Below are positions 26,286 through 36,358 of a DNA stretch of 64,000 nucleotides, in pieces (the stretch's first letter is position 1; every line of letters starts with the position of its first letter). Position numbers and translations under genes: made by a program. A model generated the notes under the pieces. It was not told where the DNA came from. It did not search any database and saw only the letters and a program-made list of their open reading frames with translations. The stretch lies in assembly GCF_001443605.1 (NCBI RefSeq), contig NZ_CP013118.1, positions 124,001 to 188,000 of the forward strand. The letters run 5' to 3'. The DNA comes from Salinivirga cyanobacteriivorans. GTDB lineage: Bacteria; Bacteroidota; Bacteroidia; Bacteroidales; Salinivirgaceae.

Positions 26286-27680
26286 CTATTTCCCCTGCTC
26301 CACCCCCATAATCAATTCAACGCGTTTTTTGTCTTGGGGAGGTACAATTATTTCATTATTGGTTAATTTCTTTCGATCAAGTGAGTTTTCATACCAGTTA
26401 AATTGCATAAAAAATTCTTGTAAATCCTCACTTTCAAAACTATAGCCCAGTCTGGCAAAAAAAGCATTCCGTAGTAGCCTGAGCGTCGTTGATGATAATT
26501 TTCCTAGCTCTTCTTTTGTTGCATTATACATCAATTCATCGGTAATGAAAGTACCAGTAAATGGTTTAGGCGGGCGGGGAAAATTATACATCTTTTCCCT
26601 CTCATCAATTGGTAGTCTTAAATCCACTTTTTGGGGCAAATCATCAAATGATTCATAACCCTGATAATGTATGCCATTTGTGCCATCTTCAAGTACACCC
26701 CTAACTTCCCTGAATTTATGCGGATATTTATCAGGTAATTTTGTAATATAATGCAATCGGGTTTTCCCCTTCCAAAAAGCTGCATCATATTTTTCTGAAT
26801 AAAAGGATGCTCCTGCTGTGGATGATGTGTTTTCTATTTTATGACCAGTGTTGTAAATATCATTTTCATCTAACCGCGCATAGCTATGAGTTTCTGTATT
26901 ATAGATGATATTTACGCCTTTATGATTTAGAATAATCCTTGCAAATAATAATTCTTGATCAGGATAAATATATCCTTTGCTATAGGTTTGACGGAATACC
27001 ATTTCTGCGTTTTCCCATTCTCCTATTTTCACCCGGTAAAGATTATATTTACTATCATAAGCTACCTTATTGTAATAATCATAAAAATAAAGGTAGTCGT
27101 CTATAATTTCCATACCAAAACCTCGAATTGGTAATTGTTTAGGTTTAGGATTGGCTTCATTTAAATCAACATACCATATTTTTTGGGCAATATAATCTCC
27201 ATCGGTATATTTAGGGTGCTCTGAATCAATATCACTTTTTTTAAAAAATAGATAGTTAGTTTTTGTATCAATGCAATAATCAAACAACTGATAAGGAGCT
27301 AAAAAAACTTCTCCTCCCGGATATTCAAGGTAAACTTCGTTCTTATACGTGTAGGGTTTGCTGGAAGAACGAATAGCAATAAAAGAAACAATGTAGTCAT
27401 CAAAAATATATTGGGTCGACTTACTAATATTACTCTCATTAAAGCCTCTTTTCCCTTTTTGAAATAATTTATAATAATAGGTTCCACTTATTTCATTCGG
27501 GTTTTCTATAAGTTTATATAAATCACCAGTTTCACTATTTTGATAAATAGGAGTATTATTTACTGTCCCTACAAAACGAGTTCTGTTAATTTCTGTCGGG
27601 TTAATTAGTTCATCCAATTTGTTTTGTGCCTGATTACACCCAACCAGTGTCATTAAAAAAATAAAAACAATTGTTCTCAT
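26286..27680 (-). CDS. Presumed immunity lipoprotein with YARHG domain
   Basis: The 464-residue product starts MRTIVFIFLMTLVGCNQ, a lipoprotein leader with lipobox LVGC. A propeller-like beta region fills residues 30-330. The C-terminus has a YARHG domain (LLRNAFFARLGYSFESEDLQ, near 415). YARHG domains are known as extracytoplasmic and have been linked to cell-wall contexts. It begins 6 bases after the cysteine-peptidase-like tip at 27687, and its stop codon abuts the next cassette arm. Its closest relative here is 29339-30508. Confidence 0.66.
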   Translation of the reverse strand: MRTIVFIFLMTLVGCNQAQNKLDELINPTEINRTRFVGTVNNTPIYQNSETGDLYKLIENPNEISGTYYYKLFQKGKRGFNESNISKSTQYIFDDYIVSFIAIRSSSKPYTYKNEVYLEYPGGEVFLAPYQLFDYCIDTKTNYLFFKKSDIDSEHPKYTDGDYIAQKIWYVDLNEANPKPKQLPIRGFGMEIIDDYLYFYDYYNKVAYDSKYNLYRVKIGEWENAEMVFRQTYSKGYIYPDQELLFARIILNHKGVNIIYNTETHSYARLDENDIYNTGHKIENTSSTAGASFYSEKYDAAFWKGKTRLHYITKLPDKYPHKFREVRGVLEDGTNGIHYQGYESFDDLPQKVDLRLPIDEREKMYNFPRPPKPFTGTFITDELMYNATKEELGKLSSTTLRLLRNAFFARLGYSFESEDLQEFFMQFNWYENSLDRKKLTNNEIIVPPQDKKRVELIMGVEQGK

Positions 27681-27686
27681 AGCATT

Positions 27687-29219
27687 TTATTTATATCTAT
27701 ACCACTCCATATCTTTTGCAAAGTCTTTTAATAACCATCCAAGTTCTTTAATATCTCCTCCACATTCCACGGTTCTCGGGAAAAATATTTCTGTATCAGA
27801 TGTCGACACGTAACTTAGTCTATTATCATCGCTTCCACTTCCTTCTTCATAAGGTGATATCAAGACAATATGTCCTGAATTATAAGAATTATCACTTATT
27901 CCCGTATTTCTTCTTACACCTACAATAATATACCCATTATTAGCCTGATTTTGTAAATCATTGAAGTTTGGAATATTGCAATCCTCTCCATCCATGTTTA
28001 TAGTAACATTTTTAGGTATATATTCAAATTCTGTTATTGGCTCTGCACTGTTAATTAGCGTATCGCTGGCAGCAGATTGGCGGTTATTAAGGCAGGTCTG
28101 GTTTTCTTCACAATATCCAATCCATTCTTGGTAATCGTAGTTATTCAGTGTGCTTTCATAATTCGCCAGATCAGAATAAATACCTGAGTTTACCCATTTA
28201 GCCATCTCAATATAAATATTATTTGCTCTTCCTACACCACTGATTTTTCCATTGTAAGATTGTGTTCCTTGAGCTCCTATTTCAGATCCAATAGCATAAG
28301 GAAATAAAACATTATCGTTAGCTATATGATGCAATGAAGCACGTATACATATATTACAAGCTGCTCCAGTAGCATTGAATCCTTCTCCATCATTAATCGC
28401 ATCTGTTATCCCAGTATTTATTTCTTCTATTGAAAATGTTTGATAAAACAAAAAATTAATTAAATCGTCTACATCTTCAGCTGTAACATAAACATGAAAA
28501 TAAGCATCTTCATATGTGTCATTTAAGTAATTATATTTGTCAAATTTAATAGGAATTACTTCATATTCCACATTTGAATGGGGTATGTTTTTCGTAGTTA
28601 CATTTCCTAAATTATACCTATCAGAAACAAGCTCTTTTTTACCTTCTTCGTGGTTTAAAAGAGGTGCATCTATCATAATATAATCATATGTTTTATTACC
28701 AAGTTCAACATTTTCAGCAAAAGCGTATATCTCTTTATTAAATCTAAGGTAATAATTTATTGCTCCTCCATTAATATTTGATTGTTTTATTTCTTGAATA
28801 ACTGATAACACTTCATCTAAATCATTTTGAGGGTATAACATCTCCCCCTCTTCCACCTCCTCAAAGATATGCCAGCCTCCTTCGGGGTTGTGGATGAAGT
28901 CCCATTGGTATTTCCAAAGTTCGGTGCCGGTTGAATAATCCATAAGATTATCTGTTTCTCCCTGAGGCAAAGTAAAGGAATTTTCTTCGGAAAACGTGTG
29001 GCGTAAATTAAAAACTCCGTGGCCAAGTTTCCCGATTCTCGGGACAGGCAATGCGCTACATCGCGGGTGGTGGCATCGGCGGTTACGAAGCCGTAGCGTG
29101 ATTTGATGGGCATATAGCCTCGTACCTCGCCGCCTTCGGTGATGCCGGGGATGACGAAAATATAGGCTTCGCCGGTTTGTACGGGGTCGTACTGCATGCT
29201 GGCCAAATAGGATCGCCAC
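27687..29219 (-). CDS. Toxin tip with CN/LFP/GH cysteine-peptidase-like domain (tandem cassette)
   Basis: The first 60 codons are metallopeptidase out of frame; homology resumes with GKLGHGVFNLRHTF. After the VEEGE boundary the linker is nearly that of the tip at 18353-19330. The C-terminal domain then diverges: Cys in AACNICIRASLHH near residue 290, VLFPYAIG near 303 and His in YNSGHIVLISP near 449. The pattern is that of an NlpC/P60- or CHAP-like amidase with a long insertion. The same linker carrying two different catalytic heads shows that exchange also happens inside the variable region. Confidence 0.6.
   Translation of the reverse strand: MAILFGQHAVRPRTNRRSLYFRHPRHHRRRRGTRLYAHQITLRLRNRRCHHPRCSALPVPRIGKLGHGVFNLRHTFSEENSFTLPQGETDNLMDYSTGTELWKYQWDFIHNPEGGWHIFEEVEEGEMLYPQNDLDEVLSVIQEIKQSNINGGAINYYLRFNKEIYAFAENVELGNKTYDYIMIDAPLLNHEEGKKELVSDRYNLGNVTTKNIPHSNVEYEVIPIKFDKYNYLNDTYEDAYFHVYVTAEDVDDLINFLFYQTFSIEEINTGITDAINDGEGFNATGAACNICIRASLHHIANDNVLFPYAIGSEIGAQGTQSYNGKISGVGRANNIYIEMAKWVNSGIYSDLANYESTLNNYDYQEWIGYCEENQTCLNNRQSAASDTLINSAEPITEFEYIPKNVTINMDGEDCNIPNFNDLQNQANNGYIIVGVRRNTGISDNSYNSGHIVLISPYEEGSGSDDNRLSYVSTSDTEIFFPRTVECGGDIKELGWLLKDFAKDMEWYRYK
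29030..29049. repeat. Short palindromic insertion in HExxH motif
   Basis: This is the same 20-base element at the same codon as at 7216-7235. Here it shifts the frame of the arm belonging to the tip at 27687. Confidence 0.78.
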
Positions 29220-29335
29220 ACGTCGCGCATCTCATTGCTGTAATCGGTGGTGGGGCGCTCTACAAGTCCATCGCCATTGGTGTCCCACTGGTTAAAATCG
29301 AGCGCGGGCAGGTACTCTACGTCCCAACTGACCAC
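29050..29335 (-). pseudogene. Metallopeptidase pre-toxin fragment (second tandem arm)
   Basis: It begins right after the TAG of the immunity gene at 29339 and encodes AVVSWDVEYLPALDFNQWD through ADATTRDVAH. The nucleotide sequence repeats that of 25997-26282 almost exactly, which fits duplication of the joint when the tandem array formed. Confidence 0.72.
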
Positions 29336-29338
29336 GGC

Positions 29339-30508
29339 CTATTTCCCCTGCTCTACCTCCATAATCAATTCTACACGTTTTTTGTCTTGCGGGGAAATTA
29401 CAACCTGGTCATTGCTGAGTTCATAAAACTGATTGCGCTCCACCATTTCGTGGTACCAATCAAACTGCCCGAAAAATTCCTGTAAATCTTCACTGCTAAA
29501 TTGATAGCCTTGTCGTGCAAAAAATGCGTTCCGCAGTTTTCGCAATTGGCCTTTAGTCAGTTTTTGCAATTCGGACGAAGGGGCTTCATAAAGAAGGTCT
29601 TCGGTGATAAAGGAGTTTTCAAATCTCTTTTGGCTGTTGGGCAGGTTAACCAATATCCTTTTTTCTTTTGGACATAAATTTCTGGTATCTGCTATAGGGT
29701 ATTCTTCATCATATTTTATTACTTTTAAGAATATAGGTTTACCAAATTGCTTCATTTGATAATAAAAATCTCCCTGATACTTAACAATAGTTGGACTACC
29801 AAAATAACTTGTAGTTGCGTAAGTTTTTGTTTCAGAGTCAAATAGCACTCTATTGTTCTTATCTTCCAGAATATCTGCATAAATGATATTGCTATTTGGT
29901 AAAACACTCCAGTTTTTATCTGCATTTTGTATTATTAACTCTGGATTATTCCAATCATCAATTTTAACTCTATATATATCATCAATATAGCTTGAATACC
30001 TTTTACATATATGTTCAGCTGAAAAGTAAACGTAACCATTCCTAATCGTTGGCTTTTGTCCAATTATAGGTAAAAAATATAAAGAGTCTTCAGTAATATT
30101 ATATACTGTCAATATGGAGCTTTCAGCAACCTTACATGACATTACCATGAGGTTTTCATCTTCAGCAAATCCAATTGAATTCCCTATTCGATATCCTTTT
30201 AAAACTTCTCTTTTATTATTATTAATTTCTATTGTAGTAATTTGACTTTTCAATGAATGGTCTAACCTAATAGAGTCATATATAAACCAGATGGTCTCGG
30301 GGTTTTCTAGTTCATTAATCTTAAACTCTCTAATTACAAAGCTATCATCTAAAACTGCTGTATATAAGTGTTTTTGATCATCCCAATTAAGATAAATCAA
30401 GCGATTATTTGAATATCCAGCAAAGCTAAAATCATCAATATCATAACTAGTTTGGGCAAAAACCTCAAAAAAAGGAAGCAATAGCAGCAAAAAAAATAGT
30501 TTTTTCAT
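29339..30508 (-). CDS. Presumed periplasmic immunity protein with YARHG domain
   Basis: The ATG at 30508 (MKKLFFLLLLLPFFEVFAQ) gives a clean Sec leader; the frame is open three codons further to a TTG at 30517, which is less likely. Residues 25-290 are propeller-like. The C-terminal 70 residues form a YARHG domain (LRNAFFARQGYQFSSEDLQ). The last 12 residues match those of 26286-27680, so the two are paralogues. It follows the tip at 30518 with no gap. Confidence 0.66.
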   Translation of the reverse strand: MKKLFFLLLLLPFFEVFAQTSYDIDDFSFAGYSNNRLIYLNWDDQKHLYTAVLDDSFVIREFKINELENPETIWFIYDSIRLDHSLKSQITTIEINNNKREVLKGYRIGNSIGFAEDENLMVMSCKVAESSILTVYNITEDSLYFLPIIGQKPTIRNGYVYFSAEHICKRYSSYIDDIYRVKIDDWNNPELIIQNADKNWSVLPNSNIIYADILEDKNNRVLFDSETKTYATTSYFGSPTIVKYQGDFYYQMKQFGKPIFLKVIKYDEEYPIADTRNLCPKEKRILVNLPNSQKRFENSFITEDLLYEAPSSELQKLTKGQLRKLRNAFFARQGYQFSSEDLQEFFGQFDWYHEMVERNQFYELSNDQVVISPQDKKRVELIMEVEQGK

Positions 30509-30517
30509 AAGAATCAA

Positions 30518-31513
30518 TCATTTATATTTATAATACCTGTATTGATTTGTAGTTCTCGTAATATCATTTTCTTCTCCTATAAACGGTTTAATCTCTTTAA
30601 CGTCATTTCCTGCTTCTAATGCAATAGGTTTAATAACTCCTCTTTCTTCACCAATTATGATAGCTTCATTTGTTCCATTATACAAAGATTCAGGCATAAA
30701 AACAACAACATGGCCATGATCTGGTTCCTTTTTTACACCTACAATAATTTCTCCACTATTTGCGGAGCTTTGAATTTCTTCGAAAAAGACCTTCCAAGTT
30801 TGCGTTGAATTTTTAACAATCTCTTCAAAAGAATTGGCTAAATTTCCGGTTCCTAGATCATCATATATCATATTTGCTTTACCATCCCAACTGATTTCAC
30901 CTTTAAGTATCGTTGGCCCCGCTACTGACTCTAGACCAGACCCATAAATACTATTTGGGTATTCTGGATGAGTAACGGGAAACAAAATTGCGTCATTTTT
31001 TTGATAATACAAAAATGCTCTAACTGCATTATTACAAGCATAATCGTCTGGATTCCAAGACTCCCCTGCATTTAAGGCACTATCTGCATTTACAGATATT
31101 TGTGCAATAAGTCCACCTAGCAAATAATCTTTAAATTTTTCCTTTTGAGCCAATGGCACTGCCATTTCCAAGCCAACACCTCCTCTATTTTTATAATCAA
31201 AAGATACCGTGTAGCAAATCTCATCTATTGTAAGATAGTTTCGGTGGTATTCGTCTTCCTCAAAAGTTGTTATATCAATGAAATTGGCTTCTTCGTCTTC
31301 CCTAACGCTATGAAGTGTAAGCGAAACATCAAATACATTATCATTGCCGAAATCCAAAGTTCTCCAATCCCGAATAGTAACACCTCCCATTGCATCAATT
31401 TCACAGTAATCCAGTAAATCAATTTCTGTAAGACCCCCTAAATTACCGTCTCTTAAATCCGTAATTATATTTTCAATCAAATTATTAATTACTGTACTTT
31501 CCCCCTCTTCCAC
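30518..31513 (-). CDS. Toxin tip with CN/LFP/GH cysteine-peptidase-like domain (first tandem cassette)
   Basis: The 331-residue frame starts at a GTG in the shared boundary and is open to the repeat joint at 31573. The linker of about 150 residues is unique. The C-terminal domain shows Cys in DDYACNNAVRAFLYY near 159, AILFPVTHPE near 175, GKANMIYDD near 225 and His in PDHGHVVVFMPE near 266. These residues line up with the tips at 18353, 27687 and 50646. A peptidoglycan amidase is the leading guess. The next gene is its presumed YARHG immunity protein. Confidence 0.6.
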   Translation of the reverse strand: MEEGESTVINNLIENIITDLRDGNLGGLTEIDLLDYCEIDAMGGVTIRDWRTLDFGNDNVFDVSLTLHSVREDEEANFIDITTFEEDEYHRNYLTIDEICYTVSFDYKNRGGVGLEMAVPLAQKEKFKDYLLGGLIAQISVNADSALNAGESWNPDDYACNNAVRAFLYYQKNDAILFPVTHPEYPNSIYGSGLESVAGPTILKGEISWDGKANMIYDDLGTGNLANSFEEIVKNSTQTWKVFFEEIQSSANSGEIIVGVKKEPDHGHVVVFMPESLYNGTNEAIIIGEERGVIKPIALEAGNDVKEIKPFIGEENDITRTTNQYRYYKYK

Positions 31514-31573
31514 ATCTTCAAAGATGTGCCATCCACCTTCTGGGTCATGTATGAAGTCCCATTGGTATTTCCA

Positions 31574-32585
31574 AGTGAGCAGGAAAACCCATCGTCAATG
31601 ATGTTTTTATACAGGCTTTTATCAAAGAACGTCGTGCTATAAACACACTTTCAAATATATAAAAATCGGCCATACTTTTTCTTTCAATTGAAAAGTTCAA
31701 TTGAAGAAAAAAAAGACCACAGGTTATTTTTTAAAAGAAAAACAAAAAAAGAAAGCCATACCACAAGGTAAGGCGGAAAGGGCTGTCAAGGCTGACGGCA
31801 AAAGAGTTTTACCATAAAAATCAATCTCTTAAAACTGTTTTGCCGGAACTCGCCTTGGCCTTTACTGCCCTTGGAGCCGGCTTAAATTGGGCTTCCTTTT
31901 TTTGCTTTCCGGAAGTCAAAAATTGCTTTGTTTAAAGCCTTTAACCTGCTGAACAATGGTAACTTGTGCGTAAGGAAAAAGTGCCTACAGCAAGCGGAGG
32001 GAAAGCGGATGCAATGAGCGATGCCCTGAGCGTAGTCGAAGGGTGGAGCGGGTTGCAGACGCTGTGCAGCGATAGCGAGCCGCCTGCGAGTAGAGCAAGG
32101 GTGGCGCAAAAGAAAGCCTGACGAAGGAAGGCGGTTTGTGCCATACGAAGGGCAATAAAACAAACGGAGTTACCATTAAAAAACATGTCCGACTTCTGGC
32201 GGATCAATCAATTTAACGAGGCTTGTTTTTTGCCCGTAGTAGGCGCCTACCTGCCGGAGGCAATTTAAAAAAGTCGCCGTTACCCGCAGCGACCAGCAGG
32301 CTCGCTTAACTCGGGCAGCGGTTGGCTGTGTCTGCGATGTGGAGTTTACGGAACATGGCAGGCGCAGACAAAGGAGCTGCCAATGAGGAAGATTGAGGAA
32401 CGCAAAAAACATGACAAGCTCGTATCCGCCAGCTGGCGGAGGAGACCCGCAGGGCGGCACAGCGCTTTTTTATTCAATTGAAAAAAATAAAATGTCATAA
32501 AAATGTGCTGTGACGGCTTGGCCATGGGTTTTTGCTGACGAGTGATGACGAATACCGCTTTTCCGGGTCGTGCGGTGGGGGTTAT
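31574..32585. repeat. Long mosaic repeat R, copy 3
   Basis: This non-coding block of about 1.0 kb carries the GAGCGTAGTCGAAGG block, the GAGTAGAGCAAGG block and the palindromic TCCGCCAGCTGGCGGA block near 32427. It is near-identical to copy 2 except in the last block. Confidence 0.75.
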
Positions 32586-33257
32586 TTACAACTCCTGCCA
32601 TCCTTTAAAATCTTTAAATTCTTCAAAGGCCGATTCCCATATCTCAGAGGCTTCCTGTGCCCGGGTTTGTGGTATGAGTTCGTAGTTCTGCAGTTGACGG
32701 TAGCCTTTGCCGTTTTTCCGGATTAGATTTAATTCCCGTAAGCCTTGTAAAATGCGATTGCAACTGGTTTTTGATTTTCCGGTAAGTGCTTGTAAATCCC
32801 TCCAATTGAAAGAAGAAGATAAACCGATTTCATCAAACAAGATTTGATAATAATTTCTTATATTGCCCGATATATCAAGCTTTTGGGCTGTAAACAATGG
32901 ACTGATCAACATTAAAGCTGTTGCATAATCTTCTCTTTGGCTGATGTAATTTCCCTCGCTGTCTTTTTGCCTGTAGAGCTTATTGATTACCGTTAATGAG
33001 TGTACCAGTGATTCATAAAGTATGCGTACATCGTTCTGTAAAATGGTGCTGCTTTCTATTTCTGTGGTTGGGTCGTGTACTGTTGTTGCCCTTGGGAACA
33101 GGTTCTTTAAGGCGATTACTAAGCTTGTTATTTTTAGGTATCTGCATTCCATTGTTTTTTCAATATCTCTATTAACACTTTTCGTGGGACGCGGGACGCA
33201 AAGGGTTTTTTCCAGTAATGACGCAGGTTCTATCGTCCCATTTGGCGTTCCACCCAC
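32586..33257 (-). CDS. Winged-helix protein resembling the primase C-terminus, copy 3
   Basis: The protein is identical to the copies at 13676 and 20391. The primase that precedes it is again the inner type. The frame start in the dyad is doubtful; the ATG 105 bases in is preferred. Confidence 0.65.
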   Translation of the reverse strand: MGGTPNGTIEPASLLEKTLCVPRPTKSVNRDIEKTMECRYLKITSLVIALKNLFPRATTVHDPTTEIESSTILQNDVRILYESLVHSLTVINKLYRQKDSEGNYISQREDYATALMLISPLFTAQKLDISGNIRNYYQILFDEIGLSSSFNWRDLQALTGKSKTSCNRILQGLRELNLIRKNGKGYRQLQNYELIPQTRAQEASEIWESAFEEFKDFKGWQEL

Positions 33258-33288
33258 TTTGGGACGCTAGATATTTACCGGCTTAATT

Positions 33289-35850
33289 TTAGAGCTTATC
33301 TAATTGATTGTTAAGATATTCTTTAATCTGCTCACGCAACTTTACAACATTGTCCCAATACGATACTTTATAACGTAATCCCTTATTTTGATAACCACCT
33401 GTAACCGAAAGATATTCTAACTCTAAAAGATTGTTTAAATATCGGTGTGTAGCCGATTTACTAAGGTTTAGACTATGCCGGATTTCCCGTTGCATGAATT
33501 CATAGTTTTGCGGGTTTTCTTTTGCCAAAACATACGCCTTCAGCTGCTCAAAGAACTGCCGCAATGAGCCGTCCAACTCGTCCACTTTCAAAAAAATACT
33601 GTCGAACATGATCTCTACGGCTGTTTTCAGGTCTTCGGGTTCGGTGATAATTCTGCCCCGGTCATCTCGCTTGCGCTGGTATTGGTGGATTAAGGTCACT
33701 TGTTTTACAAAACTCAAAAACAGTTCGTGTAAACGCCTTATTTTATGGGCTTGGGGTGGGAGTTTTATCTTGTCGGCATAGGGGTTTATTACTTTTAAAG
33801 GCTTTAATATGCGGATGCAGTTTTGCAAAAATTCCTTTGCTTCAACTTCCTGCTTTTTTTCTATCGTTCCGCTGGCGGTTTTGCTTTGGTAGTTCATAAT
33901 CTTTTGTGTTTGCCCGCTGCTTTCATCCACGGCCACAATAAACATACGGCTCATGTTGTCCTCGTAAATTTGTCCGTGCGTAGTGGCGCAGATGCTGGCC
34001 ATTGGACCTCTAACAATTCGTTGAGCACTTCTAATGTTTCCGTTTTCATCCTTTTGACTGGTGGAGCTGCTGAGTTGTTCGTTGCTGATCAGCTCGCGCC
34101 AGGCAAACAAGGCTTCTTCTTTCAGTCCGTCGATGTCTTCCAAACAAACCAGTTTCCCTTGAAAATAATATTCATCGTAGTTGTAAAAACTGTTTTCCGT
34201 AACGCGGGTAAATTTAACCACCCGTTCCGGTGGCATTAGTGCCGCTATCTTGCTCAAAAGGTGCGTCTTTCCGCTGCCCGAACTGCCTTGTATCAGCGCA
34301 TGCAGCGTGCCGGGCATTTTGTGGCTCGTGCCAATAATGAACAAAAACAATCGGTTGTTCTCTTCGCCTACGATGCCCGATTGGCCGATCAAATCGTTAA
34401 GATGTTCTATCAAGTTTTGTTTTTTCAGGAACGCTTTACACTTCGCTTGTTCCGGTAAGCTTAAAGCTTTGTCGTTTGAGTTTTCTTCGGTGGTTTGTTG
34501 CAGTTGATTATCTCTGTATTCTTCCAGTAAATCGGTTAGTTCTGATAAGTCGCTTTCCACCAAATCGCTGCGCAAATCCAGTTTCTCGCTTGCTTCTCTT
34601 GCTTCTTTCCTTGTTTGCTTTTCTTCGTATAAATCTAATCGGCAGCGGTATTTTATGGCGGTTTCCAAATGCTGCACGTCCAAACTCACCAGCATTCTGT
34701 CAAAAGTTTTCGGTAAAGTGCCTTTGATAATGTAACGGGCGGTGGGGGTTTGGTGGATTATCTTGTTGGGAAGATCTGTTTTTAACCGTTGAGACGCAAT
34801 GCATTGCGTCTGTACTTCTATAGGGATATTTATTTGATTGCCAGATGATTGATTAGATTCTGGATTGGCAGGCTGCCGTTCTTCGATGAGTTGCAATATG
34901 GCTTCTTTGCCATAAGTTATGAACATACTGTTTACGTCTTCGCCATCGGGCGTTGGCACGGCTGTAATCTTGCATTTTAGGTGCTGTAGTTTTTCGGTGC
35001 TTTTAATTATACCTTCTTTTCCGGCTATATCACCATCAAAAAAGAAAATAATTTCTTGTAAGTTTTTTAATTGTTTTATTGCTTCGATATGCTCTGCAGT
35101 AAGTCCATTAGTACCATAGGCGGTTAATACGGAGATGCCTTTCATTGCTAATTGCTCATTATTAATTACTAATTGGAGACTGGCACAGTCGATAATAGCC
35201 TCGGTGATGATTAACGTTTCTGTATTTGCATCCGGACAACCCGGGTAAAGTCCTTTGCGGTTTTCGGTGTAGTAGTGTTTGCCAAATTCTGCGTTATAAC
35301 CATTGCTTTCTGTTATTCTCCTGCCGTACAGGCTTACAATGTTTCCGCTTTTGTCTTTCAATGGGAACGTAATGCACTGTTTGAGCTTTTTCCAGTTTAC
35401 TCCTGAGTTATAGCCAACTTCTTGTAATTGTTCCAGCCCACGGTTTTTGAGATACTCCTGTGCTTTATGGCTGCGTGGGAGGCCGTCTTTTTGCCTGTTA
35501 AATAGTTCGGCAAAGTTTTCGGCCTCCTTCACGCTAGCCTTACCTGAAGAAATCCCCATAACTTCAGTATTTTGGTTGTTTTCTGTTGTGCCGCCATTGG
35601 CCAGTTCCGTGGCTATTTTCAGGGCAGCGTGTTTGTTGCAATTCTCTTTGTCCTGGATAAACTGTATCACATCGCCGGTTTTTCTGCAGCCAAAGCAGTT
35701 GTAAGTGTTAGTGTCTGTATAAATCTTGCAGCTGGGTTTGTCGTCCTTATGGAACGGGCATTTGATATGGTCGTTCTTATCGATTTTAATGCCATAATGC
35801 GCCAAAACACTCATTATAGGTAGCCGTTTTTTGATGTCGGGGATTTGCAT
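33289..35850 (-). CDS. CHC2/Toprim/AAA+ primase-helicase, copy 4
   Basis: The 853-residue protein is closest to copy 2 over its first half (CFGCRKTGD finger variant, VINNEQLAMKG Toprim insertion, GACGCAATGCATTGCGTC palindrome at 34793-34810) and to copy 3 around residues 430-500. The first 30 residues switch to KIDKNDHIKCPFH, as expected if the control region and start were exchanged along with the XRE class. All catalytic motifs are present, and it should be functional. Confidence 0.87.
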   Translation of the reverse strand: MQIPDIKKRLPIMSVLAHYGIKIDKNDHIKCPFHKDDKPSCKIYTDTNTYNCFGCRKTGDVIQFIQDKENCNKHAALKIATELANGGTTENNQNTEVMGISSGKASVKEAENFAELFNRQKDGLPRSHKAQEYLKNRGLEQLQEVGYNSGVNWKKLKQCITFPLKDKSGNIVSLYGRRITESNGYNAEFGKHYYTENRKGLYPGCPDANTETLIITEAIIDCASLQLVINNEQLAMKGISVLTAYGTNGLTAEHIEAIKQLKNLQEIIFFFDGDIAGKEGIIKSTEKLQHLKCKITAVPTPDGEDVNSMFITYGKEAILQLIEERQPANPESNQSSGNQINIPIEVQTQCIASQRLKTDLPNKIIHQTPTARYIIKGTLPKTFDRMLVSLDVQHLETAIKYRCRLDLYEEKQTRKEAREASEKLDLRSDLVESDLSELTDLLEEYRDNQLQQTTEENSNDKALSLPEQAKCKAFLKKQNLIEHLNDLIGQSGIVGEENNRLFLFIIGTSHKMPGTLHALIQGSSGSGKTHLLSKIAALMPPERVVKFTRVTENSFYNYDEYYFQGKLVCLEDIDGLKEEALFAWRELISNEQLSSSTSQKDENGNIRSAQRIVRGPMASICATTHGQIYEDNMSRMFIVAVDESSGQTQKIMNYQSKTASGTIEKKQEVEAKEFLQNCIRILKPLKVINPYADKIKLPPQAHKIRRLHELFLSFVKQVTLIHQYQRKRDDRGRIITEPEDLKTAVEIMFDSIFLKVDELDGSLRQFFEQLKAYVLAKENPQNYEFMQREIRHSLNLSKSATHRYLNNLLELEYLSVTGGYQNKGLRYKVSYWDNVVKLREQIKEYLNNQLDKL

Positions 35851-36006
35851 GGAAAAAAAGTTTAAGTTTTATCCTACTGATATATTTATCACAAAACTAT
35901 AATATTTATCAGATAAAAGCAAAGAAAAAATAACTTGTTTGTGATAATTATATCAGTTACTTTTGCAAATACCTTAGTATTTGTATCATTTTACTGATAA
36001 ATAAGC
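35851..36006. promoter_or_regulatory. Divergent control region, class 3 operators
   Basis: Two copies of TGATA-N4-TATCA lie at 35878-35891 and 35942-35955; further TGATAA half-sites are at 35907-35914 and near 35994. The second operator sits directly before a TACTTTTG -7 element (35958-35965) of the XRE4 promoter, an arrangement suited to autorepression. The same set recurs upstream of XRE5. Confidence 0.65.
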
Positions 36007-36339
36007 ATGACCTTAGGACAACATATAACTGCTTTAAGGAAAGAAAAGAAACTTTCACAAAGCGAACTTGGAAAGCAAGCAGGGACATCGGGAGATTTGA
36101 TTGGCAGATATGAAAGAGATGAAGTAAAACCTTCTATTGATGTAATTATCCGCATTGCCGATGCCCTGAACGTTTCAATTGACTATTTGGTGGGCAAAAC
36201 TACACTTGAACTAAATCAGGATATGTTAAAACGTTTCCAAGAAGTTTCTACGCTGCCAGAAAATGCAAAAAAACAAATCTATATGGTTATGGATGCCTTA
36301 ATCCGCGACTTTAAAACCGGACAGGCATATGCTAAATGA
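36007..36339 (+). CDS. XRE-family regulator 4
   Basis: This 110-residue protein has a Cro/C1-type helix-turn-helix at residues 5-60 (SQSELGKQAGTSGDLIGRYE) and a tail ending IRDFKTGQAYAK. It is nearly identical to XRE5 and clearly distinct from the other classes. It is divergent from primase copy 4. The coding end CAGGCATATGC is followed within 20 bases by a different cassette than at XRE5. Confidence 0.88.
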   Translation: MTLGQHITALRKEKKLSQSELGKQAGTSGDLIGRYERDEVKPSIDVIIRIADALNVSIDYLVGKTTLELNQDMLKRFQEVSTLPENAKKQIYMVMDALIRDFKTGQAYAK

Positions 36340-36358
36340 TTGATATATAACAAAACTC

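Noticed and set aside
19702-32460. Minus-strand frames of 60-95 codons inside repeat R (for example 19702-19983 and 32176-32460)
   Set aside because: They are broken or altered by the block changes between R copies and show no domain. Conservation is explained by the DNA repeat.
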